Assembly (NCBI RefSeq): GCF_014805685.1
Contig: NC_060886.1
Coordinates: 26,995,652-27,059,651, forward strand
Source: Silurus meridionalis
Taxonomy: Eukaryota; Chordata; Actinopteri; Siluriformes; Siluridae
Reading direction: 5' to 3'
Length of the DNA: 64,000 bases
Shown here: positions 10,552 to 21,662 of the stretch, one piece after another
How positions within the stretch are numbered: position 1 is the stretch's first letter
How the letters are laid out: every line of letters begins with the position of its first letter
The notes under the pieces: model-generated
Seen by the model: only the letters and a program-made list of their open reading frames with translations
Databases searched by the model: none
What the model was told of the DNA's origin: nothing
Program-made: the position numbers and the translations under genes

Positions 10552-13106
10552 ATCTTCTTCTTTCGGCTGCTCCCATTAGGGGTCCCCACAGCGGATCATC
10601 CGTCTCCATACCCCCCTGTCCTATACATCTGCCTCTTTCAACCCAACTACCTGCATGTCTTCCCTCACCACATCCATAAACCTCCTCCTTGTTCTTTCTT
10701 TTTTCATCCTTCCTGGTGGCTCTATCATTAGCATTCTTCTACCAATATACCCCATGTCCCTCCTCTGAACATGTCCAAACCATCTCAATCGCGCCTCCCT
10801 CGCTTTGTCTCCAAAACATCCTACATGCGCTGTCCCTCGAATAAACTCCCAACGAAAACCTTAACATCTTCAGCTCTGCTACCTCCAGCTCCATTTCCTG
10901 TCTTTTACTCAATGCCACTGTCTCTAAACCATACAACATCACAGGTCTCACCACAGTCCTATAAACTTTCCGTTTCAGTCTCGCAGATACACTTGTATCA
11001 CAAATCACTCCTGCTATCACTCTTCTCCACTCTTCTCCACCCACTCCACCCTGCCTGCAATCTTTTCTTCACTTCTCTAACACACTCTCCATTACTATGC
11101 ACTGTTGACCCCAGGTACCTGAACTCTTCCACCTTCTCCACCTCTTCTCCCTGCAACCACACCACTCCACTGCCCTCCCTCTCATTCACACACATGTACT
11201 CTGTCTTACTTCTACTGACTTTCATTCCCCTTCTCTCCAGCGCATACCTCCACCTCTCCAGGCTCTTCTCAACCTGCTCCCTACTCTCACCACAAATCAC
11301 AATGTCATCTGCAAACATAATAGTCCATGAAGACTCCTGTCTGAACTTATCTGTCAACCTGTACATCACCACAGCAAGCAGGAAAGGGTTTAAAGCCGAT
11401 CCTTGATGCAGTCCAACCTCCACCTTAACCAGTCTGTCGTTCCTACTGCACACTTCACTGCTGTCACACTGTCCTCATACATGTCTTGAACCACCCTCAC
11501 ATACTTCTCTGACACACCTGACTTTCTCATACAGTACCACAATTCCTCTCTCAGCACCCTGTCGTACGCTTTCTCTAAATCCACAAACACATAATGACCT
11601 TCTCTATACTTCTCCATCAACATTCTCAAAGCAAATAATTGTCTGTGGTGCTCTTCCTCGGCATACTGTTGCTCACAGATGGTCACCTCTTCTCTCAGCC
11701 TGGCTTCCACTACTCTTTCCCTTAACTTCATGGTGTGACTGATTAACTTAATTCCCCTGTAGTTACTGCAGGTCTGCACATCTCCCTTCTTCTTAAAGAT
11801 GGGTACCAGCACACTCCTTCTTCATTCCTTAGGCATCCTCTCACCTTCCAAAATCCTGTTAAACAGTCTTGTTAAAAACTCCACTGCCATCTCTCCTAAA
11901 CATCTTCATGCTTCTACCAGTATGTCATCTGGTCCAACCTCCTTTCCACTCTTCATCCTCTTAATTGCTGCTCTCACTTCCTCCTTACTAATCCTCTCCA
12001 CTTCCTGCTTCACCCACTCCACACCACCCAACATTCTCTCTCTTTCATTTTCCTCGTTCATTAGCTGCTCAAAATACTCCCTCCATCTTCTCAACACTCT
12101 CCTCACTAGTTTTTACCACTCTGTCGATCCCAATTCTGTTTTGGCAACCTCTTCCTCCTTCCGTTTCCTGCACTTTCTCATTCCACCACCATGTCTCTTT
12201 GTCTTCCTTTTTATTTCCAGATGTCACACCAAGTACCTTTCTAGCTGTCTCCCTAATCACTTCTGCAGTAGTTTCCCAATCATCCAGCACCTCTTCACCA
12301 CCACGAGCCCCTGTCTGACCTCTTTCCTAAATCTCTTACTACAGTCTTCCCCCTTCAGTTTCCACCATCTTACTCTTCTTTCAGTCCTCGCTCTCCTCCT
12401 TGTCTTCTTCCCCTCCAAAGCCATCCTACAGACCACCATCTGATGCTGTTTAGCTACAATGTTCCCTGCAAACACCTTACAGTCTCCAATCTAATTCAGG
12501 TTACATCTCCTACATAGAACATAGTCCACCTGTGTACACCTTCCTTCACTCTTATACGTCACCCTATGATCCTCCTTCTTCTTAAAATACGTATTCACCA
12601 CTGCCATTTCTATCCTTTTAGCAAAATCTACCACCATCTGCCCTTCCACATTCCTCTCCTTAAAGCCATACCTACCCATCACCTCCTCATCACCTCTGTT
12701 CCCTTCACCTACATGCCCTTTGAAATCCGCCCCAATCACCATTTCATTCCTAGGTACCCCTTCTACCACTTCATTTAAATCACTTCAGAATTTTTTCTTC
12801 TCCTCCATCTCATCTCTTGTAGATCATAGGCACTGATAACATTTCTCATCACGCCTTTAATTTTCAGCTTCATGTTCATCATCCTATCAGAAACTCTCTT
12901 CACCTCCACTACACTCTTACTAAACTCTTCCTTCAGTATCACACCTACACCATTTCTCTTTCCATAAACACCATGATAGAACAGTTTAAACCCACCTCCA
13001 ATGTTCCTGGCCTTACTTCCTTTCCACTGTCTCCTGAAAACACAACATATCTACCTTTCTCCTCTCCATCATATCAGCTAACTCTCTCCCTTTACAGGTC
13101 ATCAGA
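10552..13106 (-). mobile_element. RTE-clade LINE, nearly full-length, degraded
   Basis: A non-LTR retrotransposon reads right to left. Its 3' end at about 10552 is GGGGACCCCTAATGGGAGC plus a short AAG repeat, as in RTE elements. The 5' part is interrupted at 13107 by a short non-autonomous element within the endonuclease start (GKGRELADMMERRKVDML). Endonuclease, linker and reverse transcriptase are all recognisable. The segment from 12190 rightward is repeated at 42070-42951. Confidence 0.88.
10560..13095 (-). pseudogene. RTE endonuclease-reverse transcriptase, broken
   Basis: A single ORF in active RTE elements encodes an apurinic-type endonuclease followed by reverse transcriptase, for target-primed integration. 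Here it is split into many frames. Endonuclease pieces lie at 12491-12769 (VIGADFKGHVGEGN, DFAKRIEMAVVNTYF). Linker pieces lie between 11906 and 12475. Reverse transcriptase pieces are at 11390-11812 ([25 protein letters not shown]) and 10998-11453, with the intact catalytic FADDIVICGE, and then the C-terminal domain at 10739-11044. The break near 11640 replaces the usual residues after EQQY. Several frameshifts make it non-functional. Confidence 0.88.
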
Positions 13107-13107
13107 G

Positions 13108-13290
13108 GTGGCAAAAGTACACACATCTATTACTTAGGTAGAAGTACAGATACTCATGTTTTGAAATACTGGGGTAAAAGTTGAAGTACTGATTTTACTT
13201 TTTTACTTAAGTGAAAGTAAAGAAGTCTTGGCTCTGACATGTACTTAAGTAAAAAGTAGTTATTACTTTTACCTGTTTTAGCTGGCCTCA
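13108..13290 (-). mobile_element. Short non-autonomous element (TTTTACTTAAGTA type)
   Basis: Begins CAGAGGTGGCAAAAGTAC and contains CTTTTTTACTTAAGTGAAAG. It is the same family as 4573-4795 (opposite strand) and 42952-43140. It interrupts the RTE endonuclease start on its left and abuts a GATA array on its right. Confidence 0.55.
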
Positions 13291-13304
13291 CATCATATTA
13301 ATAT

Positions 13305-13492
<188 letters not shown>

Positions 13493-13493
13493 A

Positions 13494-13783
13494 CTTTATT
13501 GTCATTGCATAGTACAGGTACACAGCAACGAAATGCAGTTTGGCATCTACCAGAAGTGCAAAAAGTAGCAATCGGGCAAATAGTGCAGATAAACATGTAT
13601 CATATTTACAGCATGTGATATATATGTAAGCATATGTACAGTGATTGATTATAATGGCTGTAGCAGTGCAGAGATGTGTGGACATCATTAAGAGCCTTTG
13701 CTATGTTTCCACACGGACAGTTAATGAGGTCATACCAGAGAAAATGCACCTCTTCAAATTAAGTCAAGAAGCTTTTATATATA
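13494..13783 (-). mobile_element. LINE 3' end with (TATC)n tail
   Basis: On the minus strand this is a LINE 3' untranslated end finishing TGACAATAAAGTTC and then (TATC)n. It is the source family of the degraded copy at 4003-4518. In the duplicated copy (43311-43369) most of it has been lost. Tc1 copy B is inserted at its upstream side. Confidence 0.7.
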
Positions 13784-15356
13784 CAGTGAGGAAAATAAGT
13801 ATTTGAACACCCTGCTATCTTGCAAGTTCTTCCACTTAGAAATCATGGAGGGGTCTGAAATTGTCATCATAGGTGCATGTCCACTGTGAAAGACATAATC
13901 TAAAAAAAAAATCCAGAAATCACAATGTATGATTTTTTAACTATTTATTTGTATGATACAGCTGCAAATAAGTATTTGAACACCTGAGAAAGTCAATGTT
14001 AATATTTGGTACAGTAGCCTTTGTTTGCAATTACAGAGGTCAAACGTTTCCTGTAGTTTTCACCAGGTTTGCACACACTGCAGGAGGGATTTTGGCCCAC
14101 TTCTCCACACAGATCTTCTTTAGATCAGTCAGGTTTCTGGCCTGTCGCTGAGAAACACGGAGTTTGAGCTCCCTCCAAAGATTCTTTATTGGGTTTAGGT
14201 CTGGAGACTGGCTAGGCCACGCCAGAACCTTGATATGCTTCGTACAGAGCCACTCCTTGGTTATCCTGGCTGTGTGCTTCAGGTCATGTTGCAAGACCCA
14301 GCCTCGACCCATCTTCAATGCTCTAACTGAGGAGGTTGTTCCCCAAAATCTCGCAATACATGGCCCCGGTCATCCTCTCTTTAATACAGTGCAGTCGCCC
14401 TGTCCCAGGTGCAGAAAAACACCCCCAAAGCATGATGCTACCACCCCCATGCTTCACAGTAGGGATGGTGTTCTTGGGATGGTACTCATCATTCTTCTTC
14501 CTCCAAACACGTTTAGTGGAATTGACCGCGTCATCTGACCACATGACTTTCTCCCATGATTCCTCTGGATCATCCAAATGGTCATTGGCAAACTTAAGAT
14601 GTGCCTGGACATGTGCTGGTTTAAGCAGGGGAACCTTCCGTGCAATGCATGATTTCAAACCATGACGTCTTAGTGTATTACCAACAGTAACCTTGGAAAC
14701 AGTGGTCCCAGCTCTTTTCAGGTCATTGACCAGCTCCTCCCGTGTAGTTCTGGGCTGATTTCTCACCTTCCTTAGGATCATTGAGACCCCACGAGGTGAG
14801 ATCTTGCATGGAGTCCGAGGGAGAGTGACAGTCATGTTTAGCTTCTTCCATTATCTAATGATTGCTCCAACAGTGGACCTTTTTTCACCAAGCTGCTTGG
14901 CAGTTTCCCCGTAGCCCTTTCCACCCTTGTGGAGGTGTACAATTTCTGTCTCTAGTGTCTTTGGACAGCTCTTTGGTCTTGGCCATGTTAGTAGTTGGAT
15001 TCTTACTGATTGTATGGGGTGGACAGGTGTCTTTATGCAGCTAACGACCTCAAACAGGTGCATCAAATTTAGGATAATAAATGTAGTGGAGGTGGACATT
15101 TTAAAGGCAGACTAACAGGTCTTTGAGGGTCAGAATTCTAGCTGATAGACAGGTGTTCAAATACTTATTTGCAGCTGTATCATACAAATAAATAGTTTAA
15201 AAATCATATATTGTGATTTCTAGATTTTTTTTTTTTTTAGATTATGTCTCTCACAGTGGACATGCACCTACGATGACAATTTCAGAGCCCTCCATGGTTT
15301 CTAAGTGGGAGAACTTGCAAAATAGCAGGGTGTTCAAATACTTATTTTCCTCACTG
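13784..15356 (-). mobile_element. Tc1-like transposon copy B
   Basis: A full-length element with the same terminal repeats as copy A, flanked by TA on both sides (13782-13783 and 15357-15358). It separates a LINE 3' end from an RTE 3' end. Copy C at 43370-44866 is its duplicate in the second repeat unit. Confidence 0.93.
13999..14986 (-). pseudogene. Tc1 transposase, frameshifted, catalytic Glu lost (copy B)
   Basis: The start ATG is at 14986. An extra base early in the helix-turn-helix (near 14946) shifts the frame, shared with copy C. Pieces lie at 14851-15099, 14323-14835 and 14040-14318. In the C-terminal piece the catalytic glutamate is a lysine (NPIKNLW instead of NPIENLW), also shared with copy C. 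Part of the segment after WSD is also lost. The gene could not encode an active enzyme. Confidence 0.9.
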
Positions 15357-15358
15357 TA

Positions 15359-15561
15359 TATCGGTAGGTGAATGCTGAGGATGGAGCCACCAGGAAGGAG
15401 GAAAAGAGGAAGGCCAAGGAGGAGGTTCATGGATGTGGTGAGGGAAGACATGCAGGTAGTTGGTGTGTAAGAGGCAGATGTAGAGGACAGGTTGGTATGG
15501 AGACGGATGATCCGCTGTGGCGACCCCTAATGGGAGCAGCCGAAGAAGAAGAAGAAGAAGA
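15359..15561 (+). mobile_element. RTE LINE 3' end
   Basis: Plus-strand fragment of the same RTE family. In one frame it reads MLRMEPPGRRKRGRP, then RRFMDVVREDMQVVGV, a stop (TAA), then EADVEDR and RRMIRCGDP, followed by the TAATGGGAGCAGCCG tail and AAG repeats. It starts directly after the TA target duplicate of Tc1 copy B. Its duplicate is at 44869-45067. Confidence 0.85.
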
Positions 15562-15562
15562 T

Positions 15563-15785
15563 TAGGGTATTTGCCAGGTTTCAGCAGAACTGTAATTAAA
15601 GCCTGATTTAAAGCCTCTGGTAATATTTATTTTGTGACTTACCTCTGTATACATTGAAAGCAACAGGCTGGCTAATTTAGAAAAACTGTTTTTATAAGAA
15701 TCCATTGAAAAACCGTCCAAACCAGGTGTTTTACCCCCGGCTACAGCAACTGCCAATTAAATCTCTTTTTTCTAAATTTCCTTTT
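15563..15785 (-). pseudogene. L1-type reverse transcriptase fragment
   Basis: On the minus strand the frame reads GGKTPGLDGFSMDSYKNSF, then ASLLLSMYTE. This matches the GKAPGLDGFPxxFYK region of L1-type LINE reverse transcriptases, before the catalytic domain. It is cut on the upstream side by the LINE insertion at 15786. The unbroken equivalent is at 45069-45450. Confidence 0.7.
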
Positions 15786-16508
15786 AGATTAGATTAGATT
15801 AGATTAGATTAGATTCAACTTTATTGTCATTACACATGTACAAGTACAAGGCAATGAAATGCAGTTTGGGTCAACCCAGAGTGCAATAACAGCAAGTGCA
15901 GGATATATAGTTTTTACATGAATTTACATAGTTAAATAAAATAAAATATAGACTATAAACAGTAATTTAAAGATGAATATGTACTATAAATGTAGTATAC
16001 AGATGAATATATATGTACTGAAAACACAATATACAGATGAGTATATATATGTACTATAAATATAATTACAGATGAATATATATATGTACTATGAACAATA
16101 ATATACAGATGAATATATATATATATATGTATTTTGAACATGCTATACAGATGCCTATTACTATACACAGAGATTTACAGAAGGATGTAAGCGGTGGACA
16201 TAATAATATTGCTATAGCTAACAAAAGAAAACGGGTATATGTACAGTGGTGATACGTTTATGGTGAGCAGCAATACAAAAAAGAGCAGTGTGCAAATGAG
16301 CAAAGGTTTGTGTAAACAGTCCGTGCAATAACAAAGTGTGAGGTGAGAAATGATCAGTGTCTTGGTGAGCATAAGTTTTTGTTCAGAGAGTCCATTAGCA
16401 AAGAGTGTGAGGTGTGGAGGGAATGTGGTAGTGTATCAGTGAGTGTCAGAGTTCAGTAAAGAGACAGCTCTGTTCTTTAGTCTGCTGGTCCTGGTCACTT
16501 TTTTTTTT
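15786..16508 (-). mobile_element. LINE 3' end with (AATCT)n tail, absent from copy 2
   Basis: On the minus strand this ends TGACAATAAAGTTGAATCTA followed by AATCT units, which is a LINE 3' tail. It is 5'-truncated and has no long ORF. The duplicated locus has 40 bp of L1 sequence (45292-45331) in its place. It therefore entered copy 1 with loss of target sequence, or was lost from copy 2. Confidence 0.75.
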
Positions 16509-16649
16509 CCAATTTGCTTAAATACTTTTTTTTTATTTTCATTTTCATTAATTTTGATAATTGTATTGTCTGATGTTAATACCATAGTTATAGATTTACT
16601 CATTTCCGTCTCTTTTCATTTGCCATGCTAACACTATTCCAATCGTATC
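16509..16649 (-). pseudogene. L1-type fragment, upstream remainder
   Basis: Sequence continuous with the L1 fragment at 15563-15785 once the inserted LINE is ignored; compare 45332-45450. The frame is degraded and T-rich. Confidence 0.45.
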
Positions 16650-17118
16650 CCCATGTTCGTAATACCTCATTCATGATCTGAGAAGTGCATTATGACAAAA
16701 TGACAAAATATTGTATTCCAATTTTTTGGAATGTAATTGTTACAGCAGAGTATCGTTAGGTTTAAAATGTTCTCTTTCCTGAGTCAAAAGAGCACCAACA
16801 CTGTAGTCTGAGGTGTCACAGGAAAGTATCATGCTGTGATTGGGAAAAAAATAACGAAAGAGTAGGACTGTCTACTATTGTTCATTTGACCTTATCGAAA
16901 CTTTCTTGTGCACGAACTTAATGTACCAGGCACTTAGACCCAGAAAAGAATTTAGTGATGCTGCATCAGTAGAAGGGGGTGCATTTGTAATAGCAGTAGT
17001 ATAAGCATCATCTGGGTACAGGCCATCTGTTGGGAGTTTGTATCCAAGAAAGCTAACAGTCGTTAAGTTGAATTTGCATTTATCTGCATTCGGATTTAGA
17101 CCAGCTTCACTAATCCTT

Positions 17119-17499
17119 TTAAGAACAGCCTAAAGGTTTGTATTGTGACTGGCTTCTGAGGAACCAAGGAAAATCACATCCTCCAAATCCTTTTAAGATC
17201 ATGATCATAATGCGTTGAAAAGCAGAAGGTGCTGATCGCAGTCCATAAGGTACTCTATGGAACTGGTATAGTCCTTCTTCATTAATAAACGCGGTCAGTC
17301 CTCTGCTGTCTTCATGTAACAGCACTTGGTAGTATGCATTTTTAATGTCAAGAGAAGAAACCATCACTGATCCATGCATCTTAGACAATATATCAAGAAA
17401 GTACTTCTGAAATATCTTTTCCCATGCGTTAAAGGAAAGTTTTGGTTCACCTGGACATTCCAGGAACCCTATTGGTGGTTGTAGGGAGAGCAGGGCCAT
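17119..17499 (-). pseudogene. Gypsy gag-RT deletion chimera (copy 1)
   Basis: This 126-codon frame begins with a gag N-terminus (MALLSLQPPIGFLECPGEP, then FNAWEKIFQKY). It passes straight into reverse transcriptase (KMHGSVMVSSLDIKNAYYQV, VPYGLRSAPSAFQ). The rest of gag, the protease and the first RT motifs are deleted in frame. A 21 bp loss relative to copy 2 removes the segment before the YxDD-equivalent box, and the frame then fails. Gypsy membership rests on the RT motifs and the PCPGEP-like gag start. Confidence 0.75.
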
Positions 17500-17520
17500 C
17501 CTAATATCCTCGTTGCCACT

Positions 17521-17709
17521 TGTTATGTTGAAGGAGGATTAGAAAATTAATCAGGCAGGACACAAGCTGTAGCATAGTATCTCCATTCTTCTTTACTTAG
17601 CTCACATTAGCACGGGATTTTTTTTTTATGACACCCCTTTACATCCATTAACATGCATATGCCACCTAGTGAACATAAATGGTAATAACAATTCAATAAT
17701 CAGAGAACA
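17521..17709 (-). repeat. Gypsy LTR (copy 1)
   Basis: Begins TGTTATG and ends GAGAACA on the plus strand (TG...CA ends). It lies immediately outside the gag start and the primer-binding-like sequence. The duplicate is at 46374-46549. Confidence 0.6.
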
Positions 17710-17711
17710 CC

Positions 17712-17835
17712 ACTTTAGGTCGAAGGCAAGGGGGGCCAGGAGTAGCAATGTGGTCCAGGTTGTAGAACCTGCCCATAGCATTGCAGATGTCTTGGAAGGG
17801 TACTCCAGAGGAGCAAGACTTAAAGGTTGTCACAC
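17712..17835 (-). pseudogene. DIRS-like tyrosine recombinase fragment (copy 1)
   Basis: Minus strand, containing CSSGVPFQDICNAMG and a 24 bp-deleted remnant of the RFYNLD box. The longer duplicate at 46560-46875 makes the assignment. A further deletion at about 17854 joins it to the mini-RTE. Confidence 0.6.
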
Positions 17836-17857
17836 CCGGGGTTGACCAGTTTCGGCA

Positions 17858-18222
17858 GTGGAGGTTCGGGTTGGTACTTTAAATGTTGGTACTATTACCG
17901 GTAAAGGGAGAGAGGTAGCTGATATGATGGAAAGGAGAAAGGTAGATATGTTGTGTGTTCAGGAAACCAACTGCAAAGGGAGTAAGGCCAGGAACATTGG
18001 AGGGGGGTTTACAGTGTTCTATCATGGTGTGGATGGAAAGAGAAATGGTGTAGAAATGATTCTGAAGGAAGAGTATAGTAAGACTGTAGTGGAGGTGAAG
18101 AGAGTGTCTGTTAAGAATTTTGTTGGTGTGAAAGAGGCAGATGTAGAGGACAGGGGGGTATGGAGAAGGATGAGCCACTGTGGCGACCCCTAATTGGAGA
18201 AGTCGAAAGAAGAAGAAAAAGA
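17858..18222 (+). mobile_element. Mini-RTE, internally deleted (copy 1)
   Basis: The first 80 or so codons of the RTE endonuclease (VGTLNVGTITGKGREVADMM, VDMLCVQETN) are joined in frame to the last 23 codons of the RTE ORF (EADVEDRGVWRRM, CGDP) and the TAATTGGAGAAGTCG tail. The whole reverse transcriptase is missing. The start codon has become GTG, and the TAA at the junction seen in copy 2 reads AAA here, so the 111-codon frame is open. It has no catalytic capacity, but keeps both RTE ends. Confidence 0.8.
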
Positions 18223-19147
18223 TTATTTATTTCTTTGGCATTCCTTTTGGTTCATTTTATATTATTAATTATTGTATCACATTTCACGTTCAGTTGTATT
18301 TCTTTTTGTATTACTTTTTGATATTTGTACCACTCAGTATAACCAAAGAAGAATGCACTCAGTATTTCCACATTAAAGCCTAATGTGTGCTAGTGGGTGA
18401 AAGCATAAGTTTCATTCATGGTCAGTAGTTCCTCTGGCAGCCTTATAGGGAGTTCCATTTCCAACACAATGAGTTTTGGTTCGGGCAAATACAGGCCTGA
18501 TTTTTTGTTTTAAATTATAAAGATAAAAGGGCTTTGCCGCCATAAAATCATTAGAAGGAGAAAGTACCGTACCTTTTGGAAATAATGGTGGCAGATGATG
18601 CACCCTATTATGCAAGATGAGTCAAGACGTCATGCAGTCTTTTTTGGTTTAACCACATAAGCAGCAGATGTGTATCAATATTCTAGTCTGACACTTACTG
18701 ACATTCTCTAATATATTCCATACATGACTTCTGACTGAATTTTGCACAGTGCATGTTGCAGCTGCACATGCCTATTCTCGCGCTAATTATTTAGACACTG
18801 TGCACAATGCACCTGCCATTCACCAATAAACTCACCTAACTATTACTATTAAACCGACTTTTCTACTATAATTGCTGTTATTATTATTTTATATTATTTA
18901 TAATTATATTTATATTTACTATCATTATATTATAAACCTAAGTAGCTAAATTTCTCAACACCCACTGCCTCAAGTTTCTGCACTAGAAATAAACAAAAGC
19001 ATTTACTACACATTAGATAAACCCACTGAATTATTAGATAAATCAGTACTGTATGAAGCAATTTTATTTTTTGGTCACTTAATGGAGTGCAATGAAAGAA
19101 AATATTACCATAACCATAATATTAACATTACCATATCTTGCATTTTA
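18223..19147. other. No recognised element; one 67-codon ORF
   Basis: AT-rich sequence repeated almost unchanged at 47451-48425. A minus-strand ORF at 18412-18615 (repeated at 47637-47840) reads HHLPPLFPKGTVLSP, then FARTKTHCVGNG. I do not recognise it, and its conservation only reflects the recent duplication. Confidence 0.4.
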
Positions 19148-19350
19148 CAGGTAGTCGTCGACTTACAACCTATGCAACTTACGACCATTCGACTTTACGA
19201 CCACAATCGTTAGCCGTGCACGTTATTATTTTTTACCAGCTTCCGGCATAATTTCACAGTACTGTACATATAGCCTACTCTACTTACGACCAAATCGTGT
19301 TACGACCGATTTGTCGGTCCCAATTGTGGTCGTAAGTCGACTACTACCTG
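19148..19350. mobile_element. TA-flanked MITE, CAGGTAGTCGTCGAC ends
   Basis: A 203 bp palindromic element. The left end is CAGGTAGTCGTCGACTTACA and the right end, read inward, CAGGTAGTAGTCGACTTACG. TA lies on both sides (19146-19147, 19351-19352). Internal AC(G)ACC and GGTCGTAAG motifs extend the inverted repeat. There is no ORF. The duplicate is at 48426-48628. Confidence 0.8.
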
Positions 19351-19352
19351 TA

Positions 19353-19944
19353 TATGATCAAAGTAGAAATAATTAGAAATTATTTGATATTAAAAAAATT
19401 ATTTTAGAAATAATTCTAAAAATAACTATACACATTACATCATTCATCAATTGAACTACTAACCGTAAATCAAGAGAAAAATAAACAAATTATCAAGTTT
19501 ACACTAAAATTCCTTAACCGATTAGTATTTATTATTATTCTAAAACTTTTTCCCGAAGAGCTGATAAATCATACCTCTCATCGCTATCACATTCGGCAAA
19601 AGAGAGAGGGCGCATGGAAATGACGTCAGCTCTACCTTCGCGCTTACACGTAAAAGCTTGCCTGAAAGCACTTCATATTTTACCTGTGACCACGTGACCG
19701 TGCATCACTCATGCAATCGCCAATACAAATTTCAAAATAAATAAAGAAAAACCACACCTTAATACCACTGATCAATCGTAACTCCAATAATCTAGTGTGA
19801 CACCATTACACTTGCCACATTTGGCAACCACCATTTAGTGCAAACTAACAACATAGAACAAAGATGTGTGTCTTTAATTTCTGTCGAACAGAATGTAAAA
19901 AAAATATCAATCAACTCATACAGAAAGGATACAGGAAAATACAG
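19353..19944. repeat. Unclassified repeated segment
   Basis: AT-rich, with CTCATCGCTATCACATTCGG and GAGAGAGGGCGC. It recurs at 48631-49195 (duplication) and again at 56690-57210, so it is a dispersed repeat of its own. No coding potential was found. Confidence 0.5.
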
Positions 19945-20570
19945 GAATGGGACGTGTGACATATCAATGGACTCAGCCCAGCATAGAGAGTTGCACTGTG
20001 GGTGATATTGTGACGTCACATGATGTCACCTCAAGCCACGCCCACACCATTAGCCCAAATAGGCAAAGCTCGGAAACGGGCGTGCGATAAGTCAAAACAC
20101 TTGGCACTGGTGGGGGGAGTTGAACCCCGGGTGAAATTTTGCCGTCACATGACGTCATAGACCATGCCCACCGCGCAAACATATTAGCTTACCGCGTCTG
20201 GTGCATCAAACCGCTCGGCACAGTCCGGGGAATCTCCGGCGGAGTGCCGTTTTGACACCACGTTTTGCCACGTGACGCCACGTGGGTGGGAACGTGAAAA
20301 AAACGAAAAATGGCAAAACCCCAGCGACACGGGGGTGTGACACATCTAATCACTCTGCACGGCGAGGAGAGTGGGACGCCGGGTCATGTGATGACGTGAC
20401 CTGACGTCACTGGCCCCGCCCCTCTAAATAAAATGCCAAAAACAGGCGTGCGAGGTATCGAAACGCTCGTCTCTCAGAGTACGGTTGCGTCTCGTTGTCG
20501 GCACTAAAAACAATAGGCCAGGGTGTGGACTTTTGCACCGGCAGGCACTACTCACATTTTCTTCAGGAAA
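19945..20570 (+). repeat. GC-rich diverged tandem repeat with CRE/E-box palindromes (copy 1)
   Basis: Five diverged units start at about 19954, 20082, 20201, 20335 and 20448, 113-134 bp apart. The shared order is GTG(C/T)GA...ATCAAA, CTCGGCAC, a GGGGAGTTGAACCCCGGG-like box, TGACGTCA-type sites, CCACGCCCAC, then AAATAGGC or AAAATGGC. It is much richer in CpG than its surroundings. Other copies are at 31590-32240 and 49205-49865. Confidence 0.7.
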
Positions 20571-21570
20571 TGTCACATTCTACTTCAAGTCTATTGTTTC
20601 ATTTATAGTTTATTATTTAAAAAAATATTGTTTTTAAATGTATTATTTAGGTTTAGAACTCACTGTACAGATGTTGATCAATAAGTTGCTATACTGTAAA
20701 AAACAAGTAAACTGCATGTCAAAACTGTTTTTCAAACAAAGTAAATTTTACACATACAGCATGCACTTGACAAAGATTCATTTATGATGTGATATAACAA
20801 AACAAATCTTAACAAAAATATAACTTGTTTCATACAAATATGATTGATAATATGAAAATATGAAATTTCATAATCATAATTTCGAGAAACTGTTAAAAAC
20901 TGTAAAAAGTGAAAAATCAGGTGTGGAAAGTCATGTGAACAAAAAGGTCATATTGTAACTAAAATAAGATCATATTTTCGCAAAAATAAATATAATAGTT
21001 ATTATAAAAATATGAATTAACATTGCTATCATAATTTTCATAAAATTCTGATAGTTATTCATGAAAATGTATATTTTTATAATAACTATTATTGTTTCTT
21101 AATAAAAAGGCATATTATTTGTCAAAACATGATGTCATGTCACAATTTTTGTTTTTCAATGCATTTATTGCAACATTTCTTTTTTTTTTAAAAAATTCTG
21201 ATAATGATTATGAAATATGTTCATAATAGCTATTAATGATTTATGAAAAGAGGCATATTTGTTGTCACAGCATGATTTGTCATGTCACGTCTTTATTCCC
21301 GTATGGAACTTGTTAACGGTTTTACATAAAATTATGTTTATGAATATAAAAACTTAGATTTTCATATTACCTATTATACAAACAAGTCATATTTTAGTCA
21401 AAACAAGATTTTTATGCCATTTTTTGTTGTTCACTTATTGCATGAAATAATGCTTCTGAATATGAAAATACATTTTTTTCATGTTTATCATATTTTTATG
21501 AAAAAAAATTTGTCAGAACCTAATTTGTTATGCCACACACACTGTAAAAAAGTATGTGTTGGGTTTACTT

Positions 21571-21584
<14 letters not shown>
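20571..21584 (-). repeat. Diverged AT-rich satellite-like sequence
   Basis: The first 350 bp resemble one monomer of the array at 36601-42069 (TCAAACAAAGTAAATTTTAC, ACAGCATGCACTTGACAAAG, ATCATAATTTCGAGAAACTG). The rest is built of repeated ATGTCATGTCAC, AAAATATGA and ATTTTCATA blocks. No gene is present. Confidence 0.6.

Positions 21585-21656
<72 letters not shown>
21585..21656. repeat. (AT)n microsatellite
   Basis: A pure AT run of 36 units follows a 15-base A tract. The duplicate at 50820-50926 is longer. Confidence 0.97.

Positions 21657-21662
<6 letters not shown>

Larger units (their letters stand above)
16650..17709 (-). mobile_element. Gypsy-type LTR retrotransposon, internally deleted
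   Basis: On the minus strand the order is a 189 bp LTR (17521-17709), a primer-binding-like AGTGGCAACGAGGAT, a short gag start joined to reverse transcriptase, and an RNase H fragment (near 16764-16830, SCDTSDYSVGALL). Protease, most of gag and integrase are missing, and no second LTR is seen. The duplicate is at 45465-46549. Confidence 0.8.

Noticed and set aside
10771..12443. Long plus-strand ORFs (211 and 214 codons)
   Set aside because: They are antisense to the RTE reverse transcriptase, Ser/Leu/Pro-rich as expected for the complement of an A/G-rich coding strand, and have no family motif.
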